From Liolophura sinensis (Eukaryota > Mollusca > Polyplacophora > Chitonida > Chitonidae): a stretch of DNA of 64,000 bases. Shown here in pieces: positions 58,846 to 64,000 of the stretch. A model generated the notes under the pieces. That model had not been told where the DNA came from. It saw only the letters and a list, made by a program, of their open reading frames with translations, and searched no databases. Position numbers and translations under genes: made by a program. Each line of letters starts with the position of its first letter. Positions within the stretch are counted from its first letter, which is position 1. The DNA lies in the NCBI RefSeq assembly GCF_032854445.1, contig NC_088306.1, positions 9,262,193-9,326,192 of the forward strand. The letters run 5' to 3'.

Positions 58846-61800
58846 TCAACGTTCACAAACCCCGGCCCACGGATAAGTGTTCTTTGGGCAGTCAGCCAGA
58901 CACGTGTCCAGAAAGCTCACGAACTTACAAGTCTGAAAAAACGAGAAATATAAAAAGACTAAATGGTTAAACGTCGCTTTGGGAATTGGCCTTACGATTA
59001 GTAAGGAACCGGAACGTCATTATTGGTTGACGGCTTGTATACAAATGTCTGTTTCGACGCACAGATGCATGACCAGTGAAATACGGCCTTTTGTCAATAT
59101 ACCTCAGCTAGGATAGTACGGTATTATAACTATACATGTAAATGCTGAAATAGTCGCAAACTGCACGCCGCTGGTACCATGGCTTAAGCAGAATTAGGTA
59201 AAAAAAATAAGCAGTTATGCTGATTGCAATTTATTAGACGTCACTGTTCAATAGTTGGCAAATGGTCACACGTAACCGGTGAAATACGGCCTCTTGTCAC
59301 ATTACCTCAGCTAGGATAGCACTCTAATTGTTTATATAAAGGTTTATATAGTAGCAAATTACACGACCGTAGCTTTTGCACAATTAGGTAAAAAAAATTA
59401 TGCGTTGATGTTAATTGTAATATATCAGACGTCACTGATCTAGAAAGAATTACCAATCTTTTGTATTATGCATCGAAGAAAACTTTCAAAGGGCGCATGA
59501 ATAACCAAGAATTTCACTCACTGGTGATGCACGAAAGTCGAGTATCAGGATTTCTTTTTTATCTGAATTGTGATATGAATGCATGATGAAATGATTTAAT
59601 ACACGAATTGGCTTCTAAATTGGCGTGTTACATCATTGTTGTTTGTCTCTTAGCTTGTGGTTAAACGTTGATCGGTTTCACTATCTTTTCGCGTTTATAT
59701 CACAACAGTGTTTCCATGTTGCCTGCCATTCTCTGTGCTGACACCATTATCGTGCTGCTTCACTGGGACGACATGCCCAAACCACCAGAGACGACGCCTC
59801 ATCCTTTGAGACTACACTGACCAGTGCTTGGCCTCTCCTTGTCTGTGTCAATGTCTGTTTTTTCCGTTTACATACTCATGAGACAGATGCACTTGTAACC
59901 AGTCACGTTACATGACACATGTCAAATGACCGGGGTACGAGAAGCATGTACCAGGCAGAGCGTGCTGCTCCCGTCTTATTATTATCTTATAACTGGGGAC
60001 TCTTTCCCACGGCAAAGACGATTTCAGTCCACATGGAAAAGACCATTGTTCTCTTGCATTGAATGAGCGATACATTACCAGTTCGCAAATAATACGCCTT
60101 CGCACAGAAATGAGTAATAGGTTACACACCTTAGTCACGAATTATTTTAGGCGGGAAAACTTATCAATTGTCTATCAATGAGCAGGCTATATGACAAAGG
60201 ATCTTCCAGACTCTAGTGAACACCGTGTTCCCGGGTAAAAAGGCCTTGAAGGGCCGTTTAGTAGGTCTGGCATAACGTTCGTGGCGAAAATCTGTGCATC
60301 ACACATGGGAAAGTGAGTCCTTAACTTACCACTGTCAGTAAAACGTTAAACGCCAATTACTAGTAGTCAGTCAATAAATCGACCAATCATATTTGAATAC
60401 CAGAATATTTATAGATATTGCTGAGATATTGCTACAGTGACCTAACACCAATAATTTACTCTGCGCATTAAATTTCACATTTGAACTTAAGATCTCACCA
60501 GACACTGGAACTTTCGGGGTCCCCAACAGCCTCCTGCACAGACATTTGCGCAACATCCGGAGAGAGATCTGGAGACATAGCATCGCCCTGGACAGTTGGG
60601 ATGACACACCAAGTCGTCCATCACAGGTATCACTACAACAGCAACACATACGTTTACTCTCGCATTACAAGTTGAATGTGAACAGCAACTGGCGCAGTAA
60701 TCGACTATACTCTTAGGAACTAAGCCGTGCATGTGCTTTTTATATGATGGGTTCTGTACCTGACGCTGAAGCTGATTTTTTTGCTTATTATTTTTTTTTT
60801 TATCGTCTTACACCTCACGCAGACCGTCTGTGCTTATGGCGTGACAGTTCTTGGATATTTGACGGTTACAAGACCTTGTGACCGTTCTTTGAAACCCGAC
60901 AAAAAATTGTTTGTTGGGACACACCCAAATTAATCTATGGAGGAATTGAATTGAGCTCTCCACCATAAATCTATGCGTCGAAACACACATTCGTATACCA
61001 GCCGTAAACCAATAAAGACGTTCCAGGTATATAATCGCCAGGCCAATTTCAAAGAACCGTTTCACATTTTCCTCTGTTTCCAATATGTGAATTCAATATA
61101 TTACTCCGTCCTGGTTGAATTTTTGGCAACATCATGAAAGGATCCTATTATTTTTTCACTTTGTGTTGACCCACGGATTTAGTCACAGCCGGTTAACTTA
61201 AGGACAGTGTGGAACAATACTCAGTTTTTGGTAGTTAAACAGTATTCAATTGGACACAGACCCCCATTACAACTTCCGTTTTTCGGGAGGGTAATGTAAT
61301 TCTGTCTATTTTAGAGTGTGAAGTCTTGTTTCGCTGCTAGCCTGCCATTTTTGGTGTACAGGTACATACTTGGTATCAAAATGCTGGGAATTGTCTATGC
61401 TTTGGGCAGGTATGAGTTTTAATGATGAAAGTTTGAAACTCTGGGCGAGAGGACACGAGGAGACAGGTGGTGATGAGGTTGCGAGTGACGTCCCCTTAGC
61501 GTTGCTAGGCACCCCTCCCAGCTGCCGGCATGGAAAAGCCCAGATTTTGACGGTCAACCTATGCCAAGATTTTTATGGCTTCTTTCTTACAGGCTGGAAA
61601 ATTAATGGGGGTCTGTGGCCAATTAGGGCCACGAACAAGATAGGTATAGCGCCATCTGGATGTTGTCTAAGGGAGGATAACTCTGTGATGCAGTCCACAG
61701 AATTATACCACGAAGTTACTCTCCCTTAGACAACATCCAGATGGCGCCATGCCTATCTTGTCATGGGCCATAATTGAGTATCGTTTCCAAATACACCATG

Positions 61801-62060
61801 TTTTCATGACTATGTATTTGTTGAAAGATATAAGTAATATTTTTTTGTCATAAGATGCATACAGTATTACAAAATCTGCCAAAATTTCACACGAAACGTA
61901 TACCGCTTGAAAATGAGCCTTAAAACATCTTATTTGTGTATTTGTCAATAACTAAGCAGGTAAGGAGCATAGAAATCGGTTGTCATATAAGATGACTTCG
62001 TGGAATTGTACCTGTTTGACAATCATCGCGTCCTGGACCCCAACAGTGTGACCTTCCCCT
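58846..62060 (-). CDS. ErbB/EGFR-type furin-like cysteine-rich domain protein, 3' part
   Basis: Three exons: 62012-62060, 60499-60632, 58846-58932 (stop at 58846-58848), with AG/GT borders and matching phases; the last acceptor has a long pyrimidine tract. The 76 residues read, in pieces, HCWGPGRDDCQ, then VCHPNCPGRC, CCANVCAGGCWGPRKFQC, then LTCKFVSFLDTCLADCP and NTYPWAGVCER with a stop. The spacing follows the first cysteine-rich domain of ErbB receptors (SCWG, QCSGRC, CC.NQCA.GCTGP, DCLVC, TC...CP). The short CP-x8-C loop at the end is more like insulin receptor. Earlier exons (signal peptide, L1) must lie right of the window. No L2, membrane span or kinase follows, so the product may be a secreted ligand-binding decoy, or there are further exons I missed. 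Confidence 0.65.
58933..60498. other. Intron of the receptor-like gene
   Basis: Holds two reverse copies of repeat family C (59040-59450). Otherwise no recognised feature. Confidence 0.5.
59040..59450 (-). repeat. Dispersed repeat family C, two tandem reverse copies
   Basis: Each copy reads CCGGTGAAATACGGCCTCTT (or close), ACCTCAGCTAGGATAG, ATGTAAATGCT-like text, GCAGAATTAGGTAAAAAAAA and TTAGACGTCACTG. The boundary is near 59240. Confidence 0.8.
60633..62011. other. Intron of the receptor-like gene
   Basis: Contains the long hairpin at 61621-61775. Several open stretches (60808-61083, 61306-61557 on minus) show no resemblance to ErbB L-domain or cysteine-rich text, and the flanking exon phases already match without them. 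Confidence 0.5.
61621..61775. repeat. Long perfect-stem inverted repeat (hairpin)
   Basis: Arms of about 65 bp at 61621-61687 and 61710-61775 with a short spacer. The core GCCATCTGGATGTTGTCTAA followed by GGGAG is exactly mirrored. The arms carry AGATGGCGCC. It could be a small foldback MITE or an RNA hairpin locus. Confidence 0.85.
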
Positions 62061-62489
62061 CTGCAGACAAGCCGGATGGCATCGTGGACCTGATGAAGAA
62101 GGACAGTATTGCATCGTTGTTACAAACAACACGTATTTTAAGCCATTATTTTACACACTCCCTGGTTACAGTTATGATCAATAAAGGTTATTATGAACAA
62201 AGAACCAAAAGCGAAGTTTGCAATCGACGCTGTTTTCCAAGAATAAAAAAGTCAGCTGCAATGCGTGCTCTGTGCGAGAACAACATCCATCCCGAAATGA
62301 ATAATTAAATGAATTTGGAAGAGCTAACACATCCATGGATGATGGCCCATGGAACAAAATGTAAAGATTTGACTCTAGGCTTCAAAACAGACATTCTGAT
62401 ACTGGCCGTCAACCAAAGTGTACGTTCCGGGTCAGTAATTATGGAAGGAGAAAAAGTCAACAGTTTTAGAAATGGAAAGTTTTAGAGGA
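62061..62489. other. Intron or upstream sequence, nothing recognised
   Basis: An open plus-strand frame of 102 codons starts at 62000 but overlaps the minus-strand exon and has no family resemblance. Confidence 0.45.
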
Positions 62490-62640
62490 ATGGTACGTGG
62501 GAAGGTCTGTAAGCAACCTGCGGAGAGTCGTGGGTTTCCTCCATGTTCTGCCCGGTTTCCTCCCACCATAATGCTGGCCGCCGTCGTATAAGCGAAATAT
62601 TCTCGAGAACGGCGTAAAACACCAATCAAATGAATAAATT
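62490..62640 (+). mobile_element. SINE-1 copy, head truncated
   Basis: GGTACGTGGGAAGGTCTGTA, TTTCCTCCCACCATAATGCT, GGCCGCCGTCGTATAAGCGA and GGCGTAAAACACCAATCAAA. Confidence 0.95.
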
Positions 62641-62892
62641 TTAGAGCAATGAATCAAATCAGTGTCCGAATCGTGTACCATGCTAGTTTTCAAATCGTCG
62701 ATAATCAAAACTATGTATCTCAGCTGCGTTTTGAATGAAACTGTCCGTATATCCGACACTGTGATCAACATCATGACTATACCGCCCCTATCCCCGGGTT
62801 AGGCGAGAATATAAATAATAATTAAGTATAGTGCAAGACTGTACTCATTGTAAAACTTTAAAAAAAAATCAAGGTGAAGGCCTTTGAATATA

Positions 62893-63106
62893 TATGTATT
62901 TTATTTTATTTATTTGATTGATGTTTCACGCCGTACTCAAGAATATTTCACTTATACGACGGCGGCCAGCGTTATGGTAAGAGGAAACCAGTCACAGCCC
63001 AGGGGAAAGCCAGCATGAGCTGGACTGGAGCTCACAGCGACCGCATTGGTGAGAGGCTCATGGGTTATTGCGCAGCGCTGGCGTGCTAACCACTTCGGCC
63101 CCTTTA
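62893..63106 (-). mobile_element. SINE-1, both ends present, middle deleted
   Basis: Tail TTTATTTTATTTATTTGATT, body CTCAAGAATATTTCACTTAT and CGACGGCGGCCAGCGTTATG, then a jump from CAGCCCAGGGGAAA to GCCAGCATGAGCTGGACTGG and head GAGCTCACAGCGACCGCATT to GCTAACCACTTCGGCCCC. Confidence 0.95.
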
Positions 63107-63124
63107 TGTATATGTATGTATGTA

Positions 63125-63305
63125 GATAGTTGGCAAACGGTCACACGTAACCAGTGAAATACCGTCTCTTATCATTTAATTCAGTTATGGTTTTATTCTA
63201 ACTGCTCATGTAAATGCTTAATTAGTAGCTAATTAGAGTGGTATAAGTTCAGTGATGTTAACTGCAATTTATTTAGTCTCCATTTGCCTAGAATTCCTTT
63301 GGAAG
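63125..63305 (-). repeat. Dispersed repeat family C, copy
   Basis: ATAGTTGGCAAACGGTCACA, CGTAACCAGTGAAATACCGT and GCTCATGTAAATGCTTAATT, then CTGCAATTTATTTAGTC; same order as the copies at 59 kb. Confidence 0.7.
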
Positions 63306-64000
63306 ACTAAGGCAATTCTACGTATTAGAAAAGTCACACTTTTAGCGCAGTAAACTATGATGCCGTTAAGACTAAAGCTGATTTAAGTCCAAGACAGATT
63401 TGTCATTGTGAGGCCTGACCTCAAGTCAAAGTGCGCTTTGTTTCTTATGTCTCCTCGAATATTTTTATCTTTTGTTTCCATGAAGAAAAAGACTTCGTAT
63501 ACCTTGAACTCTTTATAAGTCTCTATACACCCACATAAAACACTATTATATTACATGTATAAACATAAACAGTGAAAACGGTGCAACAGTAAACACTTAA
63601 CTTCATGCACTGATGAACAAAGAAGGAATGTTTAATTAGCGTAAGATTCATTGTCATGACCGTGCGTGCATTAGCCGATGTAAAATTGACAAAATCAATA
63701 TCGCCATTAATTCTACTCACATTCGGTGACAGAGTCAAGCGAAGGAAACCCGAAGTCTCGAGAGCCTTTTTTCCCCCCACCCACACTCACACCCACACAC
63801 GCCAACTCAAAACTATCAAATGTCTTCGCTTTTCTTCGACCGTCGAGATAGTCGATTGAAAAAACAAAAGCAAAGACTGTCACACTTTTGCAAACAATAT
63901 CCTTGATGTATAGGGACAGCCAGTGGAACTCTAACTTTTATAGGGGAGGTTTATTATTGACGATCCACACACGCCCAGTTTTGGTTCATATGTATCTCAC
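63306..64000. other. Right edge, nothing recognised
   Basis: No recognised exon or element. A CCCACACTCACACCCACACA-like stretch is at about 63777-63800. Confidence 0.45.

Noticed and set aside
60481-60675. Plus-strand exon-like reading at 60.5 kb and the 102-codon plus frame at 62.0 kb
   Set aside because: Both are antisense to the cysteine-rich minus-strand exons, which show family spacing and matching phases.
60808-61083. Minus-strand 91-codon frame as an upstream L-domain exon of the receptor-like gene
   Set aside because: No L-domain pattern, and the phases of 62012-62060 and 60499-60632 already join correctly without it.

Overview
The window looks like nuclear DNA of a lophotrochozoan animal, most likely a mollusc. 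Three things point that way: small exons separated by long introns with GT-AG borders, about 25 copies of a tRNA-headed SINE of the kind abundant in mollusc genomes, and very many intronic minisatellites. Species cannot be told from sequence reading alone.

Left third (1-21.6 kb). Ten minus-strand exons (1764-11015) encode the first 363 residues of U2SURP (SR140), the U2 snRNP-associated splicing factor; the rest lies beyond base 1. It is divergent to a plus-strand single-coding-exon gene (12262-13578) for a 438-residue propeller-like protein ending in a SOCS box. The 1.25 kb between them holds a perfect match to the CTCF consensus. About 8 kb of 3' flank and transposon debris follows.

Middle (21.6-39.7 kb). 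A complete minus-strand IWS1 gene can be read in 17 coding exons whose phases all match (769 codons including the stop). Its TFIIS-N-like core is conserved, but its N-terminal repeats are Arg/Ser/Gly/Pro-rich instead of acidic SDSE repeats. Its introns carry seven different minisatellites, one of which contains the 3' splice site of exon 15.

Right part (39.7-64 kb). This is repeat-rich. A plus-strand Roco (LRR-Roc-COR) gene of the MFHAS1-like type spans 46.5-53.4 kb. Its 5' LRR/Roc half changes frame at least six times, while its COR half and two terminal exons, one with a CxxC...CxxC zinc-finger-like motif, are clean. At 58.8-62.1 kb three minus-strand exons encode an ErbB/EGFR-type furin-like cysteine-rich domain followed by a stop, a candidate secreted receptor-like protein whose 5' end lies past the window. 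The rest is MITEs with terminal inverted repeats, a degraded mariner-like element with a nested retroelement fossil, SINEs, microsatellites and tandem arrays.

U2SURP and IWS1 both act in nuclear RNA production (splicing and Pol II elongation). The other genes show no obvious functional link to them. No bacterial-type features, CRISPR arrays or rRNA genes were seen. Exon borders were read by eye from splice motifs, reading phase and remembered family sequences; none was checked by alignment.
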